A stretch of 64,000 nt of DNA from GCA-003244245 sp035606945 (GCA_035606945.1 DATNDR010000006.1:1-64000), one strand, 5' to 3'; counted from the first letter of the stretch, positions 37,156 to 47,134 are shown. The notes: a model not told the origin generated them from the sequence alone. Translations and numbers: made by a program.

Positions 37156-38552
37156 GGTTTCAGCCCCTGCCGCGCCCAATGTTCGACGTCGAGCTGACCG
37201 ATCTCAGTGGCGGGCGGCCCGTTGCAGTCCCATTCGCTGCGGATCGCCGCCCACGGACCGGTGGCTTGCAGTTCGGCCAGCAAGGCGGTGAGTCCGAGGT
37301 CGATCCGGGTGAGGAAAACGTAGTCGCGGGGCAACTCGACGCGGCGGATCACCGACCCGGTCGCGCCCCGGCGGTCGAAGTAGCCCTGCACCACGGACGC
37401 GGCGAACGCTGGTGTGTAAGTGAATGGTTGCTCGGCCACCAGTGGTTGCAGCTTGTCGCGGTACCACTCGAGCAGTTCGGCCGGCGTGGGTGCGTCGGAG
37501 GCGGTCAGGAAGCCGATCTCGACGAAGGTGTCCCACAGGGCGGCAGCGTCGTCGGCAATCGCGGCGGCGACGATCCGTTGCATCAGCGCAATCTGCTCTG
37601 CGGAGAACCGGTTGACGCAACCGAAGTCCAGGAACGTCACCGCACCGTCGTCGTGGAACAGGTAGTTGCCCGGATGAGGATCGGCGTGGAACATGCCCAC
37701 CATGCGCAGGCTGCCCAGCGCGAACCGGTAGATCACCTCGCCCCACCTGTCCCGCAGCTGTTGATCCGCCGCCACTGCCTGCGACCAGCGCATGCCGTCC
37801 ACGAGATCCATGGTGAGCACCCGGCGTGTCGACAGCTCCGGCACCACCTCGGGGATGCGGATGCATGGATGATCTCGGTACGCGTTGGCGAAATCGGTCT
37901 GGTAGGCCGCCTCGATGCGGTAATCGATCTCCTCACCGATCCGGGCCGCCACTTCCCGCGCGACCGCGCGCACATCGAGCCGGTTGGAGCCGGGCACAAT
38001 CGCCCCGACCAGCTGCAGGAAGGTGGCCAGCAGCTCGGTGTTGTCCAGATCCGCTCGGATGGCCTGATCGACCCCGGGATACTGCACCTTGACCGCCACC
38101 CGCCGCCCGTCGGCCAGCCGTGCGGCGTGGACCTGCCCGATCGACGCCGCCGCGAACGCATGCGGGTCGAACTCCGCGAAGATCTCCTCCGGTGGCGCGC
38201 CCAGCTCAGCCTCCACCACCGCGGTGGCCAACTCGGGGGCCATCGGCGGGGCGTCGGCCTGGAGCCGGGCCATCGCGGCCTGGTAGACGCGCTGGCGCTC
38301 CGGGGGGACCAGCGACCCGAGCGCGACGAAGGACAGCACCTGCCCGGCCTTCATCAGCACACCCTTCGAGTGACCGAGCATCGCGGCGTAGCGCTGGCTC
38401 GTCCGCTCGTGGAATTCGACGGCGCTGTCCTCACCGGTCAACCGCTTGCGCAGGGCAGCGACCACCGCTTCACCGGCAGTCCGGCCGGCTAGCCCGGCCA
38501 GCGGAACCGTGCGGGCCAGCCGACTTCGACCTTGCTGGGAAAACACGGTCAT
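37152..38552 (-). CDS. ABC1/UbiB-family atypical kinase
   Basis: The 466-residue product carries the KxGQ motif (LMKAGQVLS), an alanine-rich loop in place of a P-loop (AAASIGQVHAA), the VKVQYPG lysine strand, and the catalytic HADPHPGNYLF and FLDFG motifs. UbiB-family proteins act on lipid or quinone metabolism, often as ATPases. TGAGGAGC lies upstream of ATG 38552. The P450 gene follows with a 4-base overlap, and a divergent TetR gene lies 50 bases upstream. Confidence 0.9.
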   Translation of the reverse strand: MTVFSQQGRSRLARTVPLAGLAGRTAGEAVVAALRKRLTGEDSAVEFHERTSQRYAAMLGHSKGVLMKAGQVLSFVALGSLVPPERQRVYQAAMARLQADAPPMAPELATAVVEAELGAPPEEIFAEFDPHAFAAASIGQVHAARLADGRRVAVKVQYPGVDQAIRADLDNTELLATFLQLVGAIVPGSNRLDVRAVAREVAARIGEEIDYRIEAAYQTDFANAYRDHPCIRIPEVVPELSTRRVLTMDLVDGMRWSQAVAADQQLRDRWGEVIYRFALGSLRMVGMFHADPHPGNYLFHDDGAVTFLDFGCVNRFSAEQIALMQRIVAAAIADDAAALWDTFVEIGFLTASDAPTPAELLEWYRDKLQPLVAEQPFTYTPAFAASVVQGYFDRRGATGSVIRRVELPRDYVFLTRIDLGLTALLAELQATGPWAAIRSEWDCNGPPATEIGQLDVEHWARQGLKP

Positions 38553-38583
38553 CGCTGCTCCTCAGTTGACGCTTGACATGCCT

Positions 38584-38595
38584 AAGTAAATACTT
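38584..38595. promoter_or_regulatory. Candidate TetR operator
   Basis: AAGTA-AA-TACTT, an inverted repeat with a two-base spacer, lies in the 50-base divergent promoter between the ABC1 kinase gene and the tetR gene. It is AT-rich against a GC-rich background, as operators often are. A TTGACA sequence lies at 38573-38578. Confidence 0.45.
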
Positions 38596-38602
38596 TGTTG
38601 CC

Positions 38603-39262
38603 ATGGGCGATCTGTCAACTGCGGCGACTGCGCTGCCTGGGACTACTGGGACTACTGGGGCGACCCGGGATCGCATCATCGACGCGGCGATGGAGCTGTT
38701 CAGCGAGCATGGCTACCGCGGTACCAGCATTACCCGGATCGAGCAAGCTGCCGGCCTGAGCCCCGGCGCCGGCGGCATCTATCACCACTTTCCGTCCAAG
38801 GAAGCACTCCTGACCGCCGGAGTCCAACGGCAGCTGAGCCGGCTCGCCGCGCTACGGGACATTCGGCGCCTGTTCGCCGACCTCGGCGATCTGCGCACCG
38901 AACTCACCATCGCCGCTCGGTATGTGCTTGCCGAGCTCGACCAGGAAGCTCAACTACTGCGGCTGCTCGCCAGCGAGGCCCGGCACGGACCGAAAATCCT
39001 CACCGACGCCGTCGCCCAGGTGGTCGAGGCGACCTACCGCGAGTTCATCGAGTGGATCATCGACCGATCTGGACCGGTGGTATCCGCGCGGCAGGCTGAT
39101 GCCATCGCGGCTATCGGACTCGGCGCCCTGATCTCGGTACGGCTCTTTCCCAACCTGCTGGGCACCGCCCAGAGCAAGGTTGACGACAACGCCATCGTGG
39201 AAACCTGGGTAAGCGCACTCGAGCACCTGCTGACGACGGTTAAACCCGACGTCAGTGCATGA
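38603..39262 (+). CDS. TetR-family transcriptional regulator
   Basis: The 219-residue protein has the classical N-terminal helix-turn-helix (RDRIIDAAMELFSEHGYRG, SITRIEQAAGLSPGAGGIYH) and a helical ligand-binding C-terminal domain. Start: ATG 38603, just after the inverted repeat. The divergent layout and the shared 50-base promoter make autoregulation and control of the ABC1/P450 operon the usual expectation. Confidence 0.9.
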   Translation: MGDLSTAATALPGTTGTTGATRDRIIDAAMELFSEHGYRGTSITRIEQAAGLSPGAGGIYHHFPSKEALLTAGVQRQLSRLAALRDIRRLFADLGDLRTELTIAARYVLAELDQEAQLLRLLASEARHGPKILTDAVAQVVEATYREFIEWIIDRSGPVVSARQADAIAAIGLGALISVRLFPNLLGTAQSKVDDNAIVETWVSALEHLLTTVKPDVSA

Positions 39263-39535
39263 ACAGCGCGCTTCGGGCCCGCAGGCAGTGGCCGCGCCCT
39301 TCGCGGTGAGTGGCGTTGCGCTGGCCTCGTTCCTGTCCCGCGTTCCCGGTCCGCGACGGCCTCGGCCGGGTCGCCGTCCTGCGAGCCACCGTTGTGATCT
39401 TGGCAGCACCGCGGTTGCTCTGGTCGGGGCCTCGCTGTGGGGCCTGGGGGTGTCGCTGGGGCTCCCGGTCGGGATGAGCGCGGCTGCCGATGACCGGTCC
39501 GGGCAGCGGCTCGGGTGTCCGTGGTGACAGTGCCG
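39258..39535 (+). pseudogene. Major facilitator transporter, deleted
   Basis: Two parts of an MFS protein are joined: AVSGVALASFLSRVP (start of the first helices) and VALVGASLWGLGVSLGLPVG followed by MSAAADD (late helices). The last stretch continues in another frame (AARVSVVT). Most of the 400-residue protein is missing. The remnant begins at the end of tetR and may have been a target of it. Confidence 0.55.
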
Positions 39536-39761
39536 GTGCGCTCACGCTCGGCCTGCTGGCATCGGGCGCGTCGCGGCCACTGTGTGTGGCGGACGGTGCA
39601 GCCCAGCAGGTACCCCGTTGAGCAGCACAAGTGCAGGTGCCCGTAGGCGCTGATCACGAGCTGGAAACGGAGTTGCCATGGCCAGGATTTTTTCCGTGTG
39701 AATTTATCTACGGTCTGACACAGCGCCCTAGATTGTCAGGGTGCCATCGTAGAGTCGGATC

Positions 39762-40994
39762 ATGTCGACGGCGCCGTGGCAGAGCAGTGATGCCGAACTG
39801 GTTGCCGAGCTGGGCGCACTGGAAACTCAGTTGCATTCCACCTGGGCGAGGATGCTGTCGGTGGTCGCAGAAATAGATTCCCGCGGTGTGGCCGGTGGGT
39901 TGGGATATGGCTCAACGGTGGGTTTGGTGCGGGCGGTGGCGCGGGTGTCGCGGGGTGAGGCGCGGGCCCGGGTCGATGCCGCCGCCGAGGTGCTGCCCCT
40001 CCGCGGGCTGGGTGGCGCGCCGGTAGGACCGCGGCTGCCCACCACCGCAGCGGCGGTAGCCGACCACGCGATCGGCGCCGCGGATGTCGCGGTGATCCGC
40101 TCGGTGCTGGCCCGCATACCCGCCCACGTGCCCGCGGAGCAGCGCGGCGAGGTGGAGGCCGAGCTGGCCCGCCACGCCCGGACGCTGGATGCCGGGCAGC
40201 TGGCGGTGCTGGGCAAGCGGATCCTGGCGTACCTCGATCAAGATGGTCCGTGCCCCAAAGACGCTCCCGAGACCCGGCGGTGGCTTCGCTTGCGCGATCG
40301 CGACGGCGGCTGTGAGCTGGCCGGATGGCTGGATCGGGAGGCCGCCGAGATCCTCCGCTCGGCGTTGAGCCCGCTGGCCGCGCCCCGCCCGGCCACCGAC
40401 GTCGAGGTCGACTTGCGTACCGGAATGCAACGCGACGCCGACGCCCTGGTCGAGCTCGCGGCGCGCGCGCTCAGCGACGGTGAGTTGCCCACCGAGGGCG
40501 GCGAACGTCCCCAGGTCGTGGTAACCGTGAGCCTGCCGGTGCTTCAGGGCCGGCTCGGTTCGGCGTCGCTGGCGCTGGGTGGTCCGATCACCGCCGACAT
40601 CGCCCGCCGTATCGCCTGCGACGCCGAGATCATTCCGGTGGTGCTGGGTTCGCGGGGTGAACCGCTGGACGTGGGACGGGCCAGCCGTACCGTACCTGCG
40701 GCGATCCGCCGCGCGGTCATCGTCCGGGATCGCGGATGCGCATTTCCGGGATGTTCGGTACCCGCCCGGTGGTGCGATATCCATCACGTTATTAATTGGG
40801 CTGACGGAGGCCCGACCGGTGTCGGCAACTGCGTGGCGCTGTGCGGCCGTCATCATCGACTCATCCACCATTCCGACTGGCGTATCGAGATGGCCACCGG
40901 TATTCCAGAATTCCACCCGCCACCCTGGCTGAAGGGCCCACCACGCAGCAACCCCCTCCACACCGCGCCCGAGTTGACTCGAATCCGCCAATAG
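39762..40994 (+). CDS. DUF222/HNH endonuclease protein (13E12 type)
   Basis: The 410-residue product follows the 13E12-repeat family of mycobacteria and relatives: an N-terminal DUF222 helical domain and a C-terminal HNH nuclease domain with CAFPGC, DIHHVINWADGGPT and CGRHHRLIHH (the zinc cysteines, catalytic histidine and asparagine region). The family is thought to be mobile and often hosts phage attachment sites. This copy is intact. A second, broken copy lies at 50369-50879. Confidence 0.85.
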   Translation: MSTAPWQSSDAELVAELGALETQLHSTWARMLSVVAEIDSRGVAGGLGYGSTVGLVRAVARVSRGEARARVDAAAEVLPLRGLGGAPVGPRLPTTAAAVADHAIGAADVAVIRSVLARIPAHVPAEQRGEVEAELARHARTLDAGQLAVLGKRILAYLDQDGPCPKDAPETRRWLRLRDRDGGCELAGWLDREAAEILRSALSPLAAPRPATDVEVDLRTGMQRDADALVELAARALSDGELPTEGGERPQVVVTVSLPVLQGRLGSASLALGGPITADIARRIACDAEIIPVVLGSRGEPLDVGRASRTVPAAIRRAVIVRDRGCAFPGCSVPARWCDIHHVINWADGGPTGVGNCVALCGRHHRLIHHSDWRIEMATGIPEFHPPPWLKGPPRSNPLHTAPELTRIRQ

Positions 40995-41405
40995 CAGCAT
41001 ATTCTGCACTCACATGCTGCTACGGCGTGGAAGGTCATCGCGTCGGCGACCATGGCGGTGGTCAGCTCAGGCGCCGCCAGCAGCAGGTGCTCGTCGACCT
41101 CCGCCGGCGCGCCCGGGTCCCCCAGCGGTCGTAAGTGCGGACCTCGACGTTGACCGCATCCGCACTCTGCAAAAGGCGCGCCGCGTGGCGACGATGCGCG
41201 CAATCAACGGCGTCGGCGCGCTGGATTGGCTGCACTGGCCAGCCGAAAAAGTTTCCTTAACTTTTCGTGGTAGCTTGCTTGACCACACACCGCGTGGTGC
41301 GGATGGTGCCGCTGATAACCCAGTGAGCGTCTCGGCGCTCACTATTATGGGCGATCGGGTACAGTGCGTAACCGATCCGCGCGAGAGAAAGTGGGCGCTG
41401 CGCTC
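40995..41405. other. Intergenic stretch upstream of the dpp operon
   Basis: A minus-strand frame reads LLLAAPELTTAMVADAMTFH near 41020-41090 and may be a fragment of a lost gene. The right half should hold the dpp promoter, but I cannot identify its elements with confidence. Confidence 0.35.
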
Positions 41406-42389
41406 GTGGCGAGGTACCTCCTCAGAAGGTCTCTTGGCTGGCTGTTCATGATTGTTGTGGCCACCAACGTGACGTACTTTCTGGCGAACTTCTTCCTGGA
41501 TCCGCGGGCCAACTATCTCCAGCTGCGGCCACCCCGCACGCCGGAGCAGATCAGCCGCTCGCTGGCGCAGTACAACCTGGGCCGGGACATCCCGTTGCTG
41601 GACCGCTGGTGGCACTGGTTCAGCGATATCGTCGTGCACTGGAACTGGGGATATTCGCCGGTCGGGGAGAGCGTGAACTCCCAGATCAGCTTCCGGGTCG
41701 GGGTGAGTGCTCAGCTCATGCTGGGATCGCTGATCCTTTCCACGCTCATTGGGATCGGCCTGGCCGTCTACACCGCCGCTCGTCAGTACCGGTTCGCCGA
41801 CCGCTTCTATCAGGGCCTGTCGATCATTACGCTCAACGTTCCGGTGGTCGTCGCCTCGCTGGCGGTGGTCCTGCTGGCGATCACGTTCAACCAGTCGGTG
41901 GGCAGCACGTGGCTGTTCGTCGCAGGCGCCCAGTCCCCCACGGTGACCGGATTCTGGCCGCTGCTGGCAGACCGGGTGCGGCACCTGATCCTGCCGACCA
42001 TCTCTCTCACCGTAATCACCTACGCCGGCTACCACCTGCTGCAGCGCTCGCTGCTGCTCGACAACATCAACTCCGACTACGTCCGGCTGGCCAGGGCCAA
42101 GGGGCTGACCCGGCAGGCCGCCATCCGTCGCCACGGGCTGCGCACATCGCTGATCCCGGTCGCCACCACGGTGGCGTTCGCGATCCCGGCGCTGTTCACC
42201 GGGGCGGTGATCACCGAGACGATCTTCGCCTGGCAGGGCATGGGCCAGTACTTCTACCAGACGATCAGCAAGAACGACATCCACGGCGCGGTCGCCGTGG
42301 CCGCATTCGGCGCGCTGATGACCGCAATCAGCGCGATCCTCGCCGACATCGCCGTCGTGGCACTGGATCCGAGAGTGCGGGTGAGCTGA
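41406..42389 (+). CDS. dppB: Peptide ABC transporter permease DppB
   Basis: The product of 327 residues is a six-helix permease of the BPD type. The conserved EAA-like loop (ARAKGLTRQAAIRRHGLR) contacts the ATPase. It is homologous to DppB/OppB; together with DppC it forms the membrane channel of a dipeptide/oligopeptide importer. GTG 41406 is preferred because the preceding codons (to 41364) are unlike the family. The stop overlaps dppC (TGATG). Confidence 0.9.
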   Translation: MARYLLRRSLGWLFMIVVATNVTYFLANFFLDPRANYLQLRPPRTPEQISRSLAQYNLGRDIPLLDRWWHWFSDIVVHWNWGYSPVGESVNSQISFRVGVSAQLMLGSLILSTLIGIGLAVYTAARQYRFADRFYQGLSIITLNVPVVVASLAVVLLAITFNQSVGSTWLFVAGAQSPTVTGFWPLLADRVRHLILPTISLTVITYAGYHLLQRSLLLDNINSDYVRLARAKGLTRQAAIRRHGLRTSLIPVATTVAFAIPALFTGAVITETIFAWQGMGQYFYQTISKNDIHGAVAVAAFGALMTAISAILADIAVVALDPRVRVS

Positions 42390-43336
42390 TGACCACGAAC
42401 CTTCCCCCGCTGCAGCCCACGGTCGGCCACCTCGACACCGCGCCGTCTCTTACCGAAGAGCGGGTGGTCCACCGCGGCCAGCGGCTTTCCCGCCGCCGCC
42501 TCTACACGCGCCGATTCCTGCGCAACCGGGGCGCGGTGGCCGGGCTGGTGATCCTGGCGCTGCTCATCCTGTTCGCCATTGCCGGCCCGATGCTGGCGTC
42601 CTACACCTATACCGACGTCGACTTCACCAACCTGACCTCGGCGCCCTCGTCGCAGCACTGGTTCGGCACCAACGGCACCGGCAACGACACCTTCGCCCAG
42701 ACCACGCACGGCCTGCAGCGCTCGATGATCATCGGTGTGGTGGTGTCGGCGCTGACCACCGTCATCGCGGCGTTCGTCGGGGCGGCGGCCGCATACCTGG
42801 GTGGCACCGCGGAGAAGGCCATCCTCGGGATCGTGCACTTCCTGCTGGTGGTGCCCTCCTTCCTGCTGCTGGCGCTGATCTCGCAGAAGGCCGGCGGTGA
42901 CTGGAAGGTGCTGATCCTGGTGCTGACCGCCATCGGATGGGTGTACGGCGCGCGGGTGGTGTGGTCGCTGGCCACCTCACTGCGCGAGCGGGAGTACGTC
43001 CAAGCAGCCCGGTTCATGGGCGTCAGCTCACTGCGGATCGTGCTGCGTCACCTGATTCCGAACATCGGTTCACTGCTGATCGTCTCGTTCACCCTCGGTG
43101 TGGTCGCCACGGTGCAGGCCGAGACCGGGCTGTCGTATCTCGGGTTCGGTGTGAAGCAGCCCGACGTGTCGCTGGGCTCCCTGCTCGGCGACGGCGCCGC
43201 CACGATCACCAGCGCGCCCTGGTTGTTCTACTTCCCGGCCACCATGCTCACCCTGCTCACCGTCTCGATGGCGCTGATCGGGGACGGCCTGCGTGACGCG
43301 CTGGACCCCATGTCGTATTCGGTAGGTCGAGCGTGA
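42389..43336 (+). CDS. dppC: Peptide ABC transporter permease DppC
   Basis: The 315-residue protein has the N-terminal cytoplasmic extension and OppC-like first helix typical of DppC (RRFLRNRGAVAGLVILALL), a periplasmic loop with FGTNGTGND, then the permease domain with the loop ARFMGVSSLRIVLRHLIP. It pairs with DppB. The start shares a base with the dppB stop and its stop overlaps dppD (GTGA), so the whole operon is translationally coupled. Confidence 0.9.
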   Translation: MTTNLPPLQPTVGHLDTAPSLTEERVVHRGQRLSRRRLYTRRFLRNRGAVAGLVILALLILFAIAGPMLASYTYTDVDFTNLTSAPSSQHWFGTNGTGNDTFAQTTHGLQRSMIIGVVVSALTTVIAAFVGAAAAYLGGTAEKAILGIVHFLLVVPSFLLLALISQKAGGDWKVLILVLTAIGWVYGARVVWSLATSLREREYVQAARFMGVSSLRIVLRHLIPNIGSLLIVSFTLGVVATVQAETGLSYLGFGVKQPDVSLGSLLGDGAATITSAPWLFYFPATMLTLLTVSMALIGDGLRDALDPMSYSVGRA

Positions 43337-45396
43337 CTGGGCCGCTGCTGTCGGTCCGTAACCTGGCGGTCTCGTTCCCCTCGGAGGCCGGCCGGGTCGA
43401 CGCGGTGCGCGGCGTCGACTTCGACCTGTACCCCGGCCGGACGCTGGCCATCGTCGGCGAGTCCGGCTCGGGTAAGTCGGTCACCTCGTTGGCGGTCATG
43501 GGGCTGCTCCCGGAGTACGCCTCGGTGACCGGCTCGATCCAGCTGGCCGGCCGCCAGTTGCTCGGGCTGGACGACCGGCAGATGTCCAAGATCCGCGGCC
43601 GGAATCTGGGCATGATCTTCCAAGATCCGCTGTCCTCGTTGACGCCGATCTTCAGCGTGGGCCGGCAGATCGTCGAGGCACTGGAGATCCACCAGAATCT
43701 GGACCGCGACGTCGCGTGGAAACGGGCGGTGGAGCTGCTCGACCTGGTCGGGATACCCAACGCGACACAGCGGGCCCGGTCGTTCCCGCACGAGTTCTCC
43801 GGCGGCATGCGCCAGCGGGTGGTGATCGCCATGGCGATGGCCAACAATCCGCAGGTCATCATCGCCGACGAGCCGACCACGGCGCTGGACGTGACGGTGC
43901 AGGCGCAGATCCTCGAGGTGCTGCGGCTGTCCCAGGCCGAGACCGGCGCGGCGCTGATCCTGATCACCCATGACCTCGGAGTGGTGGCCGGGGTCGCCGA
44001 CGAGGTGCTGGTGATGTACGCGGGGCGGCCGGTCGAGCAGGCGCCGGTAGATGAGCTGTTCTCCCGGCCCCGGATGCCGTACACGATCGGCCTGCTCGGC
44101 GCCGTCCCCCGGGTTGACATTGCCGAACGCCGGCCGCTGGTGCCGATTCAGGGCAACCCTCCGCTGCTGGTGGACCTGCCCCCGGGCTGCCCGTTCCAGC
44201 CGCGCTGCCCCGTCTCGGTGTCCGGGTGCCGCGACCTGGAACCGGACCTGGTGGCGGTACCCGACGGGGAGGTGGACGGTCACCGCGTCGCGTGCATCCG
44301 GGCTCACGAGATCCGTGGCGGCCGCATTGATGGCCGCCCGGTCTACCCGGTTGCGCCGGTGCCAGTTACCTCGGCGGCGCCCGGTCCCCGGGAGCAGCGT
44401 CCCGCCGTGCTGGAGCTCAACGGCGTCAGCAAGACGTTCCCGTTGCTCAAGGGTGCGGTGCTGAAGCGGCGGGTGGGCTGGGTGTACGCGGTGTCGGAAG
44501 TCGACCTGGACATCCGGGAAGGGGAGACGCTCGGGCTGGTCGGCGAGTCGGGCTGCGGGAAGACCAGCACCCTGCTCGAGATCATGAACCTGCGCCCGCC
44601 GCAGCGCGGCAGCATCCGGGTCGGCGGGGTCGACGTCGGGCAGCTGCGGGGGCGGGACGCCGAACGCCGGCTACGGCGCAAGCTGCAGATGGTATTCCAG
44701 GACCCGGTCGGGGCGCTGGACCCGCGGATGACCGTGTTCGACATCCTGGCCGAGCCGTTGCAGGCGATCGGCCAGGCGGATCGGACCGCGATCGGCGCCC
44801 GGGTCGACGAGCTGATGGACCTGGTCGGGCTCAACCCCGAGCACAGCGACCGGTTCCCGACCGCGTTCTCCGGTGGGCAGCGCCAGCGCATCGCGATCGC
44901 CCGGGCGCTGGCTACCAATCCGTCGCTGCTGGTGCTCGACGAGCCGGTCTCCGCGCTGGACGTCTCGATCCAGGCCGGTGTGATCAACCTGCTGAACGAG
45001 CTCAAGGCCAAGCTCGGTGTGTCCTACCTGTTCGTGGCCCATGACCTGGCGGTGGTACGGCACATCTCCGACCGGGTGGCCGTGATGTACCTTGGCCGGA
45101 TCGTGGAGATCGGCGCGGTGGACGAGGTGTTCGACAACCCGCAGCATCCGTACACCGAGGCGTTGCTGTCCGCGATCCCGGTACCCGATCCCGCGGTGGA
45201 GCGGACCCGGGAACGCATCGTGCTGCGCGGTGACCTGCCCAGCCCCGTCGACTCCGCCCCCGGCTGCCGGTTCGTCAGCCGGTGCCCCCTGCACCTGACC
45301 CTGGACGTGGCCGAGCGGGCCCGCTGCACCGGAGAGACGCCGGCGCTGACCGGCAAGGGGGATACCGGTCACCGCAACGCCTGTCACTTCCGCTGA
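43333..45396 (+). CDS. dppD: Peptide ABC transporter, fused double ATPase (DppD-DppF)
   Basis: The 687-residue product contains two complete ATPase domains. First: Walker A GESGSGKS (about 41-48), signature FSGGMRQR (about 155), Walker B IIADEP. Second: GESGCGKT (about 404-411), FSGGQRQR (about 512), LVLDEP. Each is followed by the oligopeptide-type C-terminal motif with cysteines (CPFQPRCP and a second copy, CRFVSRCPLH). The fusion replaces separate DppD and DppF subunits, as in M. tuberculosis dppD. It energises DppBC. Confidence 0.9.
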   Translation: MTGPLLSVRNLAVSFPSEAGRVDAVRGVDFDLYPGRTLAIVGESGSGKSVTSLAVMGLLPEYASVTGSIQLAGRQLLGLDDRQMSKIRGRNLGMIFQDPLSSLTPIFSVGRQIVEALEIHQNLDRDVAWKRAVELLDLVGIPNATQRARSFPHEFSGGMRQRVVIAMAMANNPQVIIADEPTTALDVTVQAQILEVLRLSQAETGAALILITHDLGVVAGVADEVLVMYAGRPVEQAPVDELFSRPRMPYTIGLLGAVPRVDIAERRPLVPIQGNPPLLVDLPPGCPFQPRCPVSVSGCRDLEPDLVAVPDGEVDGHRVACIRAHEIRGGRIDGRPVYPVAPVPVTSAAPGPREQRPAVLELNGVSKTFPLLKGAVLKRRVGWVYAVSEVDLDIREGETLGLVGESGCGKTSTLLEIMNLRPPQRGSIRVGGVDVGQLRGRDAERRLRRKLQMVFQDPVGALDPRMTVFDILAEPLQAIGQADRTAIGARVDELMDLVGLNPEHSDRFPTAFSGGQRQRIAIARALATNPSLLVLDEPVSALDVSIQAGVINLLNELKAKLGVSYLFVAHDLAVVRHISDRVAVMYLGRIVEIGAVDEVFDNPQHPYTEALLSAIPVPDPAVERTRERIVLRGDLPSPVDSAPGCRFVSRCPLHLTLDVAERARCTGETPALTGKGDTGHRNACHFR

Positions 45397-45432
45397 AGCG
45401 CCCAGCCTGCGCCTGAAGAGAAAGATCACCTA

Positions 45433-47112
45433 ATGTCTGTGGTGAGGAGATTCGCCGCCCTGACGGCCACCGCCGCGCTGTCGGTGACGCTGGTTGCCTG
45501 CGGCTCGGGCGGGAACGCGAACGGCGGCGGGGTCGACACCGCGAAGTCTCTCGCTGCGCAGGCCCAGTACAACCCCCAGCCCTATGACAATCTCAAGGAC
45601 GGCGGCACCCTCACCACCGCCGTCGGTGAGATCTCCACCCAATGGAACGTCTTCCAGGGCGACACGACCCAGTACTCCCTGATTCTGTGGAACTGGTACA
45701 ACCCCGTTCTGACCACCTTTTCGGCAGACGGCAAGCCGGCGTTCAACCCGGACTACCTGACCGACGTCAAGCCCGAGACGGTCAACGGCAACACCCGCAT
45801 CACCTACACGATCAACCCCAAGGCGACCTACAACGACGGCTCACCGATCGACTGGACCGCGTTCGAAGCCACCTGGAAGGCCAATAACGCTCAGGACAAG
45901 GCCTACATCGTCAGCTCCAGCGACGGCTACAATCGCATCACTTCGGTGACCAGGGGCGTTGACGACCGGCAGGCCATCGTGACGTTCAACGGGGTCAACG
46001 TGTGGTGGGCGGGTCTTTTCGGCGGCTTGCTCAACCCGAAGGCCCTCAATCCCGAGTTGTTCAACAAGGGCTATATCGACAATCCGCATCCGGAATGGGG
46101 TGCCGGGCCCTACACGGTGCAGAAATTCGACAAGCAGAACGGCACCGTCATCTTCACCCGCAACCCCAAGTGGTGGGGGAAGAAGGGCAAGCTGGACAGC
46201 CGCATCTTCCTGGCCATGGAGGACGTGGCCAGCATCAACGCCTTCAAGAACGGCCAGATCGACGCCACCGATGTCGGCACCAAAGACCGGATGGCCCAGG
46301 TCCAGAACATGAGCGGGATTGACATCCGCAAGGGCATCTCCCTGCACAACGACCTGTTCACCCTCAACAGCCGCTCGCCTGTCCTGGCTGACCCGCAGGT
46401 CCGTAAGGCGGTCTTCGAGGGGATCGACCGCAAGCAGATCGCCGCCATCACCTTCCAGGGCCTCAACTTCACCGAGATCCTGCCCGGCTCGCTGACCCTG
46501 TTGTCCTTCCAGGACGGCTACCGGGACAACTTCTCTCAAGCGATCAGCTTCGATGTCGACAAGGCGAAGCAGGATCTGGAGGCCGCCGGTTGGACCGCCG
46601 GGCCGGACGGGATGCGCAGCAAGGGCGGCCAGCCGCTGGAGTTCAGCTACGTCAACACCGGTGACGATCCCGTCGGCAAGGCGATCGCCGGCGCCGTGGT
46701 GGCGATGCTGAAGAACATCGGGGTCAAACTGGACATCCGGCAGGTGGCGAGCAGGGACTTCTCCAGCGTCATCACCGGGCGCAAGTTCGACATGTTCTAC
46801 TCGGGCTTCGTCCAGAATGACCCGTTCGGCATGGCGTACATCTGCCAGATTTACTGCTCGGACAGCCAGCTCAACCTGTCCGGGACCAACGACCCGGCGT
46901 TGGACCCGCAGGTCAAGGCGGTGAACACACTGCCCACGGCCCAGGAGCAGTTCGCCAAGGGCGCCGACGTCGAGGCCCAGGCCTTCAAGACATACGGCAT
47001 CATGCCGACGCTGACCCTGCCGGCGATCACCGCGGTGAAGCACGGCCTGGCCAACTACGGCAGCGGACGCTTCTTCACCACCACCCCCGAGAACATCGGC
47101 TGGCAAAAGTAA
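45433..47112 (+). CDS. dppA: Peptide-binding lipoprotein DppA
   Basis: The 559-residue product has a lipoprotein signal with Cys23 in the lipobox (TLVAC) and is a family 5 solute-binding protein (an extended, three-lobe fold). It delivers di- or oligopeptides to DppBCD from outside the membrane. The gene follows dppD after 36 bases. Placing the binding protein last in the operon differs from M. tuberculosis, where dppA is first. Confidence 0.9.
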   Translation: MSVVRRFAALTATAALSVTLVACGSGGNANGGGVDTAKSLAAQAQYNPQPYDNLKDGGTLTTAVGEISTQWNVFQGDTTQYSLILWNWYNPVLTTFSADGKPAFNPDYLTDVKPETVNGNTRITYTINPKATYNDGSPIDWTAFEATWKANNAQDKAYIVSSSDGYNRITSVTRGVDDRQAIVTFNGVNVWWAGLFGGLLNPKALNPELFNKGYIDNPHPEWGAGPYTVQKFDKQNGTVIFTRNPKWWGKKGKLDSRIFLAMEDVASINAFKNGQIDATDVGTKDRMAQVQNMSGIDIRKGISLHNDLFTLNSRSPVLADPQVRKAVFEGIDRKQIAAITFQGLNFTEILPGSLTLLSFQDGYRDNFSQAISFDVDKAKQDLEAAGWTAGPDGMRSKGGQPLEFSYVNTGDDPVGKAIAGAVVAMLKNIGVKLDIRQVASRDFSSVITGRKFDMFYSGFVQNDPFGMAYICQIYCSDSQLNLSGTNDPALDPQVKAVNTLPTAQEQFAKGADVEAQAFKTYGIMPTLTLPAITAVKHGLANYGSGRFFTTTPENIGWQK

Positions 47113-47134
47113 CGGCTGAAATGCCGGCAGCCGT
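47112..47134. terminator. Hairpin between dppA and the convergent propeller gene
   Basis: ACGGCTG and CAGCCGT form a perfect 7-bp stem around nine bases, starting at the last base of the dppA stop. No T-run follows, as is common in high-GC genomes. It probably stops transcription of the dpp operon. Confidence 0.4.
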
